A program made the translations under genes and the position numbers. From positions 248,001 through 312,000 of the forward strand of contig CP054186.1 in the NCBI GenBank assembly GCA_015200025.1: a stretch of 64,000 bases of DNA. The letters run 5' to 3'. Shown piece by piece: positions 34,296 to 41,504 of this stretch (positions within the stretch are counted from its first letter, which is position 1; each line of letters opens with the position of its first letter). Source of the DNA: Phycisphaeraceae bacterium (GTDB lineage Bacteria > Planctomycetota > Phycisphaerae > Phycisphaerales > UBA1924). The notes under the pieces were generated by a model, which was not told the origin of the DNA, made no database searches, and saw nothing but the letters and a program-made list of their open reading frames with translations.

Positions 34296-36062
34296 ATGAT
34301 CGACGAATCGCTGATCGCGTCCCTGAAACTCAACGACGCCGACATCGACGCGCTGCTGCGTCCGACGGGCAAGACGGCCCAGCCCGGGTACATGGATGAT
34401 TTCCTGGGCGGTCAGATCGCGGACCTGACGCCCGGGAAGTTGATCAAGGGCAAGGTGGTCGGGTTCGCGGGGGACGACGTGGTGGTGGAGGTCGGGCTCA
34501 AGTCCGAGGGGCTGATCCCCAAGGAGGAGTTCGAGGGGACGCCGGTGAAGGCGGGGGACATGATCGACGTGCTGCTGGAGGACCTCGAGGGCGAGGGCGG
34601 GCTGATCCAGCTGTCGAAGAAGAAGGCGGACCGCCAGCTGAACTGGCAGCGGATCATCGACACGACGAAGGAAGGGGACATCGTCGAGGGGATGGTGACC
34701 AAGAAGATCAAGGGCGGGCTGCTGGTGGACATCGGGGTGCCGGTGTTCCTGCCGGCGAGCCAGGTGGACGTTCGCCGCCCGGGCGAGATCGGTGATTTCA
34801 CGGGCCGGCGGGTGCGTGCGTGCATCATCAAGATCGACCTGGAGCGTCGGAACATCGTGGTGTCACGCCGGAAGCTGATCGAGGAGGAGCGTGACGCGGC
34901 GAAGCGTCGGATCCTGGACACGATCAACGAGGGCGACGTGGTGACGGGCGAGGTGAAGAACATCGCCGACTTCGGCGCGTTCGTGGACCTCGGGGGTATC
35001 GACGGGCTGCTGCACATCACGGACATGTCGTGGGGGCGGATCAACCACCCCAGCGAGGTGCTCAAGCTGGGGCAAAAAGTCGAGGTCAAGGTCCTCAACA
35101 TCGACCGGGAGAAGGAGAAGATCGCGCTGGGCCTCAAGCAGCGCGAGGCGTCCCCGTGGGCGGAGATCGAGAAGAAGTTCCCGGTCAACTCCCGCGTCAA
35201 GGGGACGGTGGTGAACCTGATGTCGTACGGGGCGTTCGTGCGGCTCGACGACGGGATCGAGGGCCTGGTGCACATCTCCGAGATGTCGTGGACGCGCCGG
35301 GTGAACCACCCGTCGGAGATGGTCCAGCCCGGGCAGGAGGTCGAGGTCGTTGTCCTGGAGATCAACAAGGACAAGCAGGAGATCTCGCTGGGGATGAAGC
35401 AGATCGAGGTCAACCCGTGGGAGTTGGTCTCGGAGAAGTACCCGCCCGGGACGGTCATCGAGGGCGCGGTGCGGAACCTGGCGAACTACGGCGCGTTCGT
35501 GGAGATCGAGCCGGGGATCGACGGGCTGCTGCACATCTCGGACATGTCGTGGACCAAGAAGGTCACGCACCCCAACGAGGTGGTCAAGAAGGGCGACAAG
35601 GTCAAGTGCGTGGTGCTCGAGGTCGACCGCGACAAGCAACGGATCAGCCTGGGCCTCAAGCAGCTCTCCGAGGACCCGTGGCTCACGGCGATCCCCGAGC
35701 ACTACAAGCCCGGGATGGTCGTCCGCGGGCACGTCACGAAGATCACGAACTTCGGCGTGTTCGTCGAGCTCGAGTCGGACCTCGAGGGCCTCTTGCACAT
35801 CTCCGAGCTGGCGGACCACAAGGTCGAGAACCCGCAGGACGTGGTCAAGGCCGGGGACGAGGTCGACGTGAAGATCCTGCGGGTCGACCGGCAGGAACGC
35901 AAGATCGGCCTCTCGCTCAAGCGGGCCCAGTGGGGCGACACCTCCGGGGCGGGCGGCGCCGCGGAGGATGACGCGTCCCGCCGCAAGCCGGCCCCGACCA
36001 AGGGCGGGATGGACGCCGGGCACGGCGCGATGGGCACCGACAAGATCAAGTTCGGGCAGTAA
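34296..36062 (+). CDS. rpsA: 30S ribosomal protein S1
   Basis: 588 residues with six S1 (OB-fold) repeats. The first two are divergent (KGKVVGFAGDDVVVEVGLKS and EGMVTKKIKGGLLVDIG), as in all S1 proteins, where they contact the ribosome. Repeats three to six are regular, each with a DFGAFVDL- or YGAFV-like strand and GLLHISDMSW. It helps mRNA loading on the 30S subunit. The acidic N-terminus and a tail of about 45 charged residues frame the repeats. Start ATG follows GGAAGG by seven bases. A strong terminator follows. Confidence 0.96.
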   Translation: MIDESLIASLKLNDADIDALLRPTGKTAQPGYMDDFLGGQIADLTPGKLIKGKVVGFAGDDVVVEVGLKSEGLIPKEEFEGTPVKAGDMIDVLLEDLEGEGGLIQLSKKKADRQLNWQRIIDTTKEGDIVEGMVTKKIKGGLLVDIGVPVFLPASQVDVRRPGEIGDFTGRRVRACIIKIDLERRNIVVSRRKLIEEERDAAKRRILDTINEGDVVTGEVKNIADFGAFVDLGGIDGLLHITDMSWGRINHPSEVLKLGQKVEVKVLNIDREKEKIALGLKQREASPWAEIEKKFPVNSRVKGTVVNLMSYGAFVRLDDGIEGLVHISEMSWTRRVNHPSEMVQPGQEVEVVVLEINKDKQEISLGMKQIEVNPWELVSEKYPPGTVIEGAVRNLANYGAFVEIEPGIDGLLHISDMSWTKKVTHPNEVVKKGDKVKCVVLEVDRDKQRISLGLKQLSEDPWLTAIPEHYKPGMVVRGHVTKITNFGVFVELESDLEGLLHISELADHKVENPQDVVKAGDEVDVKILRVDRQERKIGLSLKRAQWGDTSGAGGAAEDDASRRKPAPTKGGMDAGHGAMGTDKIKFGQ

Positions 36063-36090
36063 GCCCGGACGAGGTCCCTGAACCAAAGAA

Positions 36091-36123
36091 AGACCCGAGC
36101 CCAGAACAGGCTCGGGTCTTTTC
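36091..36123. terminator. intrinsic terminator after rpsA, possibly bidirectional
   Basis: AAGACCCGAGCC (36091-36102) pairs perfectly with GGCTCGGGTCTT (36110-36121) around CAGAACA, then TT. On the minus strand the same stem is followed by a TCTTTC-like stretch, so it could also end transcription of the small ORF at 36340-36260. Confidence 0.88.
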
Positions 36124-36259
36124 GTGTTCGTCCCTCGTGGGTCGGCGGGTCCGGCGCCGCCCCGGGGACGTTTCGTGGCCGTCGAGCGCCCACGCCCGGG
36201 CACCCGTGATCGTCCCGCCCGTCACACCACCGGCGGGTACGCTTGGTCCCGTGCGGGTC

Positions 36260-36340
36260 CTAGCACAGGGCGATGAAGCTCAGGAGGCAGAGGATGGCCA
36301 CACGCTTGCGGGTCTCGGTGATGGCGAGCAGGTTCTTCAT
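36260..36340 (-). CDS. candidate 26-residue hydrophobic small protein
   Basis: On the minus strand ATG at 36340 opens 26 codons to TAG at 36262-36260. The peptide starts MKNLLAITETRKRV and ends AILCLLSFIALC: a short polar, basic segment followed by a hydrophobic stretch with two cysteines. GAGAGAGAAG lies just before the ATG. Codon use is relatively AT-rich at the start compared with neighbours. It reads toward the rpsA terminator, which also fits minus-strand termination. No family is recognised. It could be a small membrane peptide; chance cannot be ruled out for an ORF this short. Confidence 0.4.
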   Translation of the reverse strand: MKNLLAITETRKRVAILCLLSFIALC

Positions 36341-36384
36341 GACTTCTCTCTCCCGTTCTTTCGCTGGATGTCTGCCCTACGGCA

Positions 36385-36400
36385 TACAAGCGGCGTGCCA
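36385..36400 (-). promoter_or_regulatory. sigma54-like promoter before the 26-residue ORF
   Basis: The minus strand reads TGGCACGCCGCTTGTA, matching the sigma54 consensus TGGCACG-N4-TTGCW with correct spacing except for GT instead of GC at -12. The element lies 44 bases before the ATG. The mismatch falls at a critical position, so this is only a candidate. Confidence 0.25.
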
Positions 36401-36506
36401 GACCCAGGGACCGGCGGGCACCGGGCACCGCCGGCCCGGCGGACGCGGGATTCCCGGGCCCCGGGGGGGCGGCGAGGGCGAGCGCACGGGCCGTCCGTAC
36501 CGACCG

Positions 36507-38348
36507 ATGCGTCGACGCCACGCGGGATGTTCCCTTTCCGCGACGGCGTTGTCGATGTTCGCCGCGTGCGGGCTCGCGGCCGGGGTGTGGGCCCCGCCCT
36601 CGGGTCCGGGGAGGGCGGAGGGCCAGCCTCCCGAACTCCCGGCGTTCCCGGACTTTGACGGCCCGAAGGTCCAAGCCGCGGCGACCCCGGACGCCGGGGC
36701 GGCGATCGGGGCGTTCAACCTGGCCCGGGGGTGGATCGACGGGTGGTCGGTGCCCGAGGGGGCGCCGGACCCGCCGGGGTTTGAGGGCGTGTGGGGCGTG
36801 TGGGGGGTCTCGGTGGTGCTGAGGCATCAGGGCGAGGTCGTGGGGCGCGGGGTGGTGATCGGCGGGGGGAGCGTGGGGGGACCCGGGATGCTGGGGCGGG
36901 CGGTGGGCTCGGCGCTGGCGGGGGCGCGGGCGGCGAGGCCGGTGCAGGACGACGCGCTCGCGGAGGAACGACGGCGCGTGCTGGCGGGGGAGTTGACGCT
37001 GACGCTGGAGTTGGCGGGCGGGTTGGTGCCGCTGCGTGAGCGCACGTACGACGAGGTCGACGCGTCACTCGCGCCCGGGCTGGACGGGGTGGCGGTCCGG
37101 CGTGGCGAGCGGGTCGAGGCGGTGTTCCCGGGTTCGATGCTGTCGGGCCAGGCTTCGGCGGGCGACAGCGCGGCGATGCTGGTGGGGCGGGTGTTCGAGA
37201 ACGCGGCCCGCGGGCTGCGGGTCGATCCCGAGGCGCAGCCCGGGGTGCTCCGGGAGCGAGAAGGGGTGGTGTTCTCACGGTTCCGCACGGCCCATTTGAC
37301 GCAGGCCGAGCCGGGCGGGCCGCCGATCTTTCTGTACCGCGGGCACCGGGTGATCCGGACGTGGGAGGTGACGGGGGCGGAGTTGGAGCGGACGGCGGCG
37401 GGGATCGCGGCCCACCTGGCGCGGCGGGTCGATGAATCCGGGGCGGTCCGCGGGACGTACCAGGCGACCCTCGACCGGCACGAGCCCGAGCTGGCGCCGG
37501 TCGCCGAGCGGGCGCTGGTCGCGTACGCGCTGGGGCGGCACGAGGCTCGCGTGAGGGATGAGGACCTCGCGCGGGTATCGCGGTCGATCGCGTCGGGGCT
37601 GGCGGCGCTCGCCCGCGGGGACGAGGAGGAAGCGTCTTCGCCGGCGGCGTTGTTCTCGCTCTGGCTGGCGGTGGCCGGGGCGGGCGTCGCGGAGGACTCG
37701 CTGCGCGGGTTGGGCGAAGAGGCCGGGGCGCTGGATGTGCGTTCGGTCCCGCTGACGGCGCTGAGACTGGCGGCGAAGGCGGTGTCGGCGCGAGGCGCGG
37801 ACGCCCGCTCGCGGGCGGCGTCGGAGATCGAGGCGTTCGCGTCGACGCTGAATATGGACCAGTTGGCGGCGTCGTGCCCGTGGCTGGTGATCGCGGAGGA
37901 CGCGGTGCGCGGCGAGGGGCCCCGCGGCCCGACGGCGTCGGCGCGGTGGCGCTCGTTCCGGGACGACGCGTACCGGGCGATGATCTCGGCGGCCGACGCG
38001 ACGGAGGATCAGCAGGACCTGATCGGTGGGCTCGTGCTGTCGGGCGGGGGGCCGCTTCCCACGGCGCAATCGGCGCGGGTGATCGCGGCGTTGTCGCTGC
38101 TCATGGGGGATCCGGCGGTGACGCCGGCGTCGGAGAAAGCCTCCGAGACGGTCCGGTTGCTGCCGGGGCTGCGCTTTCTCAGGCAGTTGTCGGCGGACGG
38201 GGGTTCGGCGTGGATGCACCGCAACCCGGAACGGTCGGCTTTCGGGGTGCGTGCGGCGGCGTGGGACCAGCGGATGCCGGGCGAGGCCTCGGCGCTGTCG
38301 CTGCTGGCGTTGACGGGGGTGCTGTCGGCGTTGGACGCCGGGCGATGA
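36507..38348 (+). CDS. large secreted protein of unknown function
   Basis: 613 residues. After MRRRHAGC comes a hydrophobic run SLSATALSMFAACGLAAGVWA (about residues 9-28, quoted in two parts by position), consistent with a signal peptide. The middle region (about 280-330) has FSRFRTAHLTQ and IFLYRGHRVI; the C-terminal half is helix-rich with Ala/Arg/Glu and resembles an alpha/alpha-repeat fold, which could be a toroid such as those in polysaccharide lyases or prenyltransferases, but no catalytic motif stands out. A frame extends to 36273, but its translation is not protein-like. Confidence 0.72.
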   Translation: MRRRHAGCSLSATALSMFAACGLAAGVWAPPSGPGRAEGQPPELPAFPDFDGPKVQAAATPDAGAAIGAFNLARGWIDGWSVPEGAPDPPGFEGVWGVWGVSVVLRHQGEVVGRGVVIGGGSVGGPGMLGRAVGSALAGARAARPVQDDALAEERRRVLAGELTLTLELAGGLVPLRERTYDEVDASLAPGLDGVAVRRGERVEAVFPGSMLSGQASAGDSAAMLVGRVFENAARGLRVDPEAQPGVLREREGVVFSRFRTAHLTQAEPGGPPIFLYRGHRVIRTWEVTGAELERTAAGIAAHLARRVDESGAVRGTYQATLDRHEPELAPVAERALVAYALGRHEARVRDEDLARVSRSIASGLAALARGDEEEASSPAALFSLWLAVAGAGVAEDSLRGLGEEAGALDVRSVPLTALRLAAKAVSARGADARSRAASEIEAFASTLNMDQLAASCPWLVIAEDAVRGEGPRGPTASARWRSFRDDAYRAMISAADATEDQQDLIGGLVLSGGGPLPTAQSARVIAALSLLMGDPAVTPASEKASETVRLLPGLRFLRQLSADGGSAWMHRNPERSAFGVRAAAWDQRMPGEASALSLLALTGVLSALDAGR

Positions 38349-38370
38349 ACGCGACGGGTATGGGCGGGGG

Positions 38371-39426
38371 TTACCGCGTGGTGCCGCCGGGGCCGGAGCC
38401 TTCGCCGGCGATGGACGAACGCATGTTGGTGTCGGCCTGGAGGTTGCGGAGGCGGTAGTAGTCCATGACGCCCAGGCGGCCGTTGCGGAAGGCGTCGGCG
38501 ATGGCCTGGGGGACCTCGGCCTCGGCGAGGACGAGCTTGGCCTTGTTCTCCTCGATCTTGGCCTTGTTTTCCTGTTCGAGGGCGATGGCCATGGCGCGGC
38601 GGGATTCGGCGGCGGCCTGGGCCCGCTGCTTGTCGGCGTTGGCCTGATCGGCCTGGAGCTTGGCGCCGATGTTCTCGCCCACGTCGACGTCGGCGATGTC
38701 GATGGAGAGGATCTCGAAGGCGGTGCCGGCGTCGAGGCCCTTGGCCATCACGGTCTTGGAGATCTGGTCGGGGTTGGCGAGCACTTCCTTGTGGGTGTTG
38801 GCCGAGCCGATGGTGGTGACGATGCCCTCGCCGACGCGGGCGATGATGGTTTCCTCGGTGGCGCCGCCGACGAGGCGGGCGATGTTGGTGCGGACGGTGA
38901 CGCGGGCCTTGGCCCGCAGCTGGATGCCGTCCTGGGCGACGGCGTCGATGGTCGAGCGCGGGCCCATGGGGTTGGGGCAGTCGATGACCTTGGGGTTGAC
39001 GGAGGTGTTGACGGCCTCGAGGATGTCACGCCCGGCGAGGTCGATGGCGGTCGCGACGTCCCAGGAGAGGTCGATCTTGGCCTTGCGGGCGGCGATCATG
39101 GCGGAGATGACGTTGGGGACACGACCGCCGGCGAGGTAGTGGGTTTCGAGGGCGTCGGTGGGGATGTCCATCCCGCTCTTGACGGCGCGGATCCGGCTGT
39201 AGACGACGGTGCGGACGTCGATCTTGCGGAGCCTCATGAAGAACAACTGAGGGAGGGAGACGGCGGCGCCGGAGAACAGGGCCTGGATCCACAACCCAAG
39301 GAACTGCCCCAGGGCGATGAACACGACCAGGATGATCAGCCCCACAATCCCAAGGCCGACGTAGAGCAGGACGTTGTCGGCGGCCAGCGTCGTCATCATG
39401 GTCACGGCGTCGCGCATCGTGGTCAT
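38371..39426 (-). CDS. floA: flotillin-like protein FloA
   Basis: 351 residues of the FloA (UPF0365) family, membrane scaffold proteins that organise lipid domains. One N-terminal hydrophobic hairpin or span (about residues 17-45, [20 protein letters not shown]). The SPFH region includes [12 protein letters not shown] and [25 protein letters not shown], and a helical Ala/Glu region ([26 protein letters not shown], here about 255-300) follows. A C-terminal [16 protein letters not shown] is the family marker. GGATGAAGG precedes the ATG, and a TATACT at 39477-39472 is the -10. No nfeD gene is adjacent. Confidence 0.95.
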   Translation of the reverse strand: MTTMRDAVTMMTTLAADNVLLYVGLGIVGLIILVVFIALGQFLGLWIQALFSGAAVSLPQLFFMRLRKIDVRTVVYSRIRAVKSGMDIPTDALETHYLAGGRVPNVISAMIAARKAKIDLSWDVATAIDLAGRDILEAVNTSVNPKVIDCPNPMGPRSTIDAVAQDGIQLRAKARVTVRTNIARLVGGATEETIIARVGEGIVTTIGSANTHKEVLANPDQISKTVMAKGLDAGTAFEILSIDIADVDVGENIGAKLQADQANADKQRAQAAAESRRAMAIALEQENKAKIEENKAKLVLAEAEVPQAIADAFRNGRLGVMDYYRLRNLQADTNMRSSIAGEGSGPGGTTR

Positions 39427-39564
39427 CCTTCATCCCCTTGCACCCCGGAACCTTCCGGCGTGGACGGGGCGAGTATATCGCCCATAACCACGGGACGCCG
39501 GGGCGATCGATGGCGAATCCACGGCGGGGCGTGGGCGAATCCACCAACACATCGAGATCACCGA

Positions 39565-40548
39565 ATGAAAGCACCCCACGAAGTCACTCCCCCACCGCCG
39601 CCGCCATGGATGTCCCGGGTGATGGTGGCGGCGGGGCTCTACAACTTGGTCTGGGGGGCTTTCGTGGTGCTGTTCCCCGGGGCGATCTTCCGGTGGGCGG
39701 GCGCGGCGGCCCCGAACTACCCGCAGCTCTGGCAGTGCGTGGGGATGATCGTCGGGGTGTACGGGGTGGGGTACCTCGTCGCGTCCCGGGACCCCCTGAG
39801 GCACTGGCCGATCGTGCTGGTGGGGCTGCTGGGGAAAGTGCTCGGGCCGATCGGGTTCGTGCACGCGGTGCTGACGACGGACTTCCCCCCGGCGTTCGGC
39901 TGGACCATCGTGACGAACGACCTGGTGTGGTGGGCGCCGTTCGGGCTGATCGTGTACGCGGCGTTCCGCCGGTACGGGACGGGCGGGCTGCCCGAGACGC
40001 CGGAGCGACCGTTCGCGACACTGGGCGAGGCGTTGGAAGGAACGACGATCACCGGCGGGCCTCGGGCGGGGGCGTCGCTGGCGTCGATCAGCGACGAGGC
40101 CCCGACGTTGGTCGTGTTCTTCCGGCATAGCGGGTGCACGTTCTGCCGGGAGGCGGCGGCGGATCTCGCGTCGGCGCGGGCGTCGATCGAGGGGTCGGGT
40201 CGGCGGATCGCGGTGGTGATGATGGCCCCGGGAGATGACCACGCCCGGGGGTTCCTGGCCCGGTATGGGCTGGATGACCTGCCGCGGATCCTGGACCCGG
40301 AGCGGCGGTTGTACCACGCGTTCGGGCTCCGACGCGGGACCTTCTGGCAGCTCTTGGGCCCGCGGGTGGTCTGGCGCGGCGTGGTGGCGGGGCTGATCAA
40401 AGGGCACGGGGTGGGGCCGCTGACGGGCGACGGGTTCCAGATGCCCGGGACGTTCGTGGTTCACCGCGGGCGGGTGATCGCGTCGCACCCGCACCGCTCG
40501 GCGAGCGACCGGCAGGATTACGCGTCGATCGCGTGCGCGGCGGTCTAG
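39565..40548 (+). CDS. four-span membrane domain fused to a peroxiredoxin-like domain
   Basis: 327 residues. Four hydrophobic segments (about residues 18-38, 52-72, 78-98 and 108-128) resemble DoxX-like small membrane proteins. The C-terminal half is a thioredoxin-fold AhpC/TSA-like domain: APTLVVFFRHSGCTFCREAAADL has a CxxC motif, followed by a cis-Pro region (MPGTFVVHRGRVI). The redoxin would be cytoplasmic or periplasmic depending on topology. Members of this redoxin subfamily are often called SelL-like or AhpC/TSA-like. ATG at 39565 has no Shine-Dalgarno. Confidence 0.8.
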   Translation: MKAPHEVTPPPPPPWMSRVMVAAGLYNLVWGAFVVLFPGAIFRWAGAAAPNYPQLWQCVGMIVGVYGVGYLVASRDPLRHWPIVLVGLLGKVLGPIGFVHAVLTTDFPPAFGWTIVTNDLVWWAPFGLIVYAAFRRYGTGGLPETPERPFATLGEALEGTTITGGPRAGASLASISDEAPTLVVFFRHSGCTFCREAAADLASARASIEGSGRRIAVVMMAPGDDHARGFLARYGLDDLPRILDPERRLYHAFGLRRGTFWQLLGPRVVWRGVVAGLIKGHGVGPLTGDGFQMPGTFVVHRGRVIASHPHRSASDRQDYASIACAAV

Positions 40549-40596
40549 ACGACGCGGTGTGGGCGGGAGCCCGCACCCCGGGCGTTGGGTGTGCGG

Positions 40597-40602
40597 TACA
40601 CT
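40597..40602 (+). promoter_or_regulatory. -10 element of nadK, placed for a leaderless transcript
   Basis: TACACT ends eight bases before the nadK ATG at 40611. No Shine-Dalgarno and no -35 match. The hexamer is identical to that of mcsA. Confidence 0.5.
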
Positions 40603-40610
40603 GAGCCCGG

Positions 40611-41483
40611 ATGACCCGGGCCGCTCTCTTGATTGTGAACCGTGCGAGGCCGGAAGCGGTAAGTGCTTCGGACCGGGTCCGGTCGTTGATCCAGCGTCAC
40701 GGGGTGTTGCTGGGTGAGATCGACGCGGGGGACGCGGCGTTGCCGCCGAGCGCGGAGCGTGCGGACGTGGTGGTGGTGCTGGGCGGGGACGGGACGATCC
40801 TGGGGGAGGCGCGGCGGTGCCTGCACCTGGGCAAGCCGATGCTGGGGATCAACACGGGGCGTCTGGGGTTCATCGCGGAGTTCGAGCTCCACGACCTCGA
40901 GGCGCAGGCGGAGACGTTGCTGGGGAACGGGTCGATCGAGACGCGGCGGCTGCCCCTGATCCAGACGACGGTGGAATCGCCCGACGGGACGAGGGCGGAG
41001 GTGGGGCTGGCGCTGAACGAGGCGGTGATCGCGGCGGGCCCGCCGTTCCGCGTGATCGAGCTGGAGATGTCGATCGACGGGAAGCCCGGGCCGACGTTCC
41101 GGGGCGACGGGCTGATCCTCAGCACGCCGACGGGCTCGACGGCGCACAGCGTGTCGGCGGGCGGGCCGATCGCGCACCCGGACGTGGACGCGTTGATCAT
41201 CACGCCGATCGCGCCGCACTCGCTGGCGTTCCGGCCGATCGTGGTGCCGGGGGATGCGAGGCTCGAGCTGCTGATCCTCCGGGCCAACGGGGACGAGGCG
41301 GCGGCGGGCACGACGCTCCTCCTGGACGGGCAGGTGGCGCGGCGGTTGGGCACGGCGGACCGCGTGATGCTCCGCCGGTCGGAGCGGTCGGCCCGGTTCG
41401 TGGTCAACCCGCGCGGGCACTACTGGTCGACGCTGACGCACAAACTTCGGTGGGCCGAGGCCCCCCGCCTGCGCCATCCCTGA
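40611..41483 (+). CDS. nadK: NAD kinase
   Basis: 290 residues. Phosphorylates NAD to NADP, the only route to NADP. The catalytic GGDGTIL motif (about residues 52-62, VVVLGGDGTILGEA) and the glycine-rich TGSTAHSVSAGGPI (about 170-185) followed by PDVDALIITPIAPHSL are diagnostic. An N-terminal MTRAALLIVNRARPEA strand begins the Rossmann-like domain. Length is normal. The gene converges on the GH2 gene with 21 bases between. Confidence 0.95.
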   Translation: MTRAALLIVNRARPEAVSASDRVRSLIQRHGVLLGEIDAGDAALPPSAERADVVVVLGGDGTILGEARRCLHLGKPMLGINTGRLGFIAEFELHDLEAQAETLLGNGSIETRRLPLIQTTVESPDGTRAEVGLALNEAVIAAGPPFRVIELEMSIDGKPGPTFRGDGLILSTPTGSTAHSVSAGGPIAHPDVDALIITPIAPHSLAFRPIVVPGDARLELLILRANGDEAAAGTTLLLDGQVARRLGTADRVMLRRSERSARFVVNPRGHYWSTLTHKLRWAEAPRLRHP

Positions 41484-41504
41484 GCGCCGGGAGACGGGGC
41501 GGCC

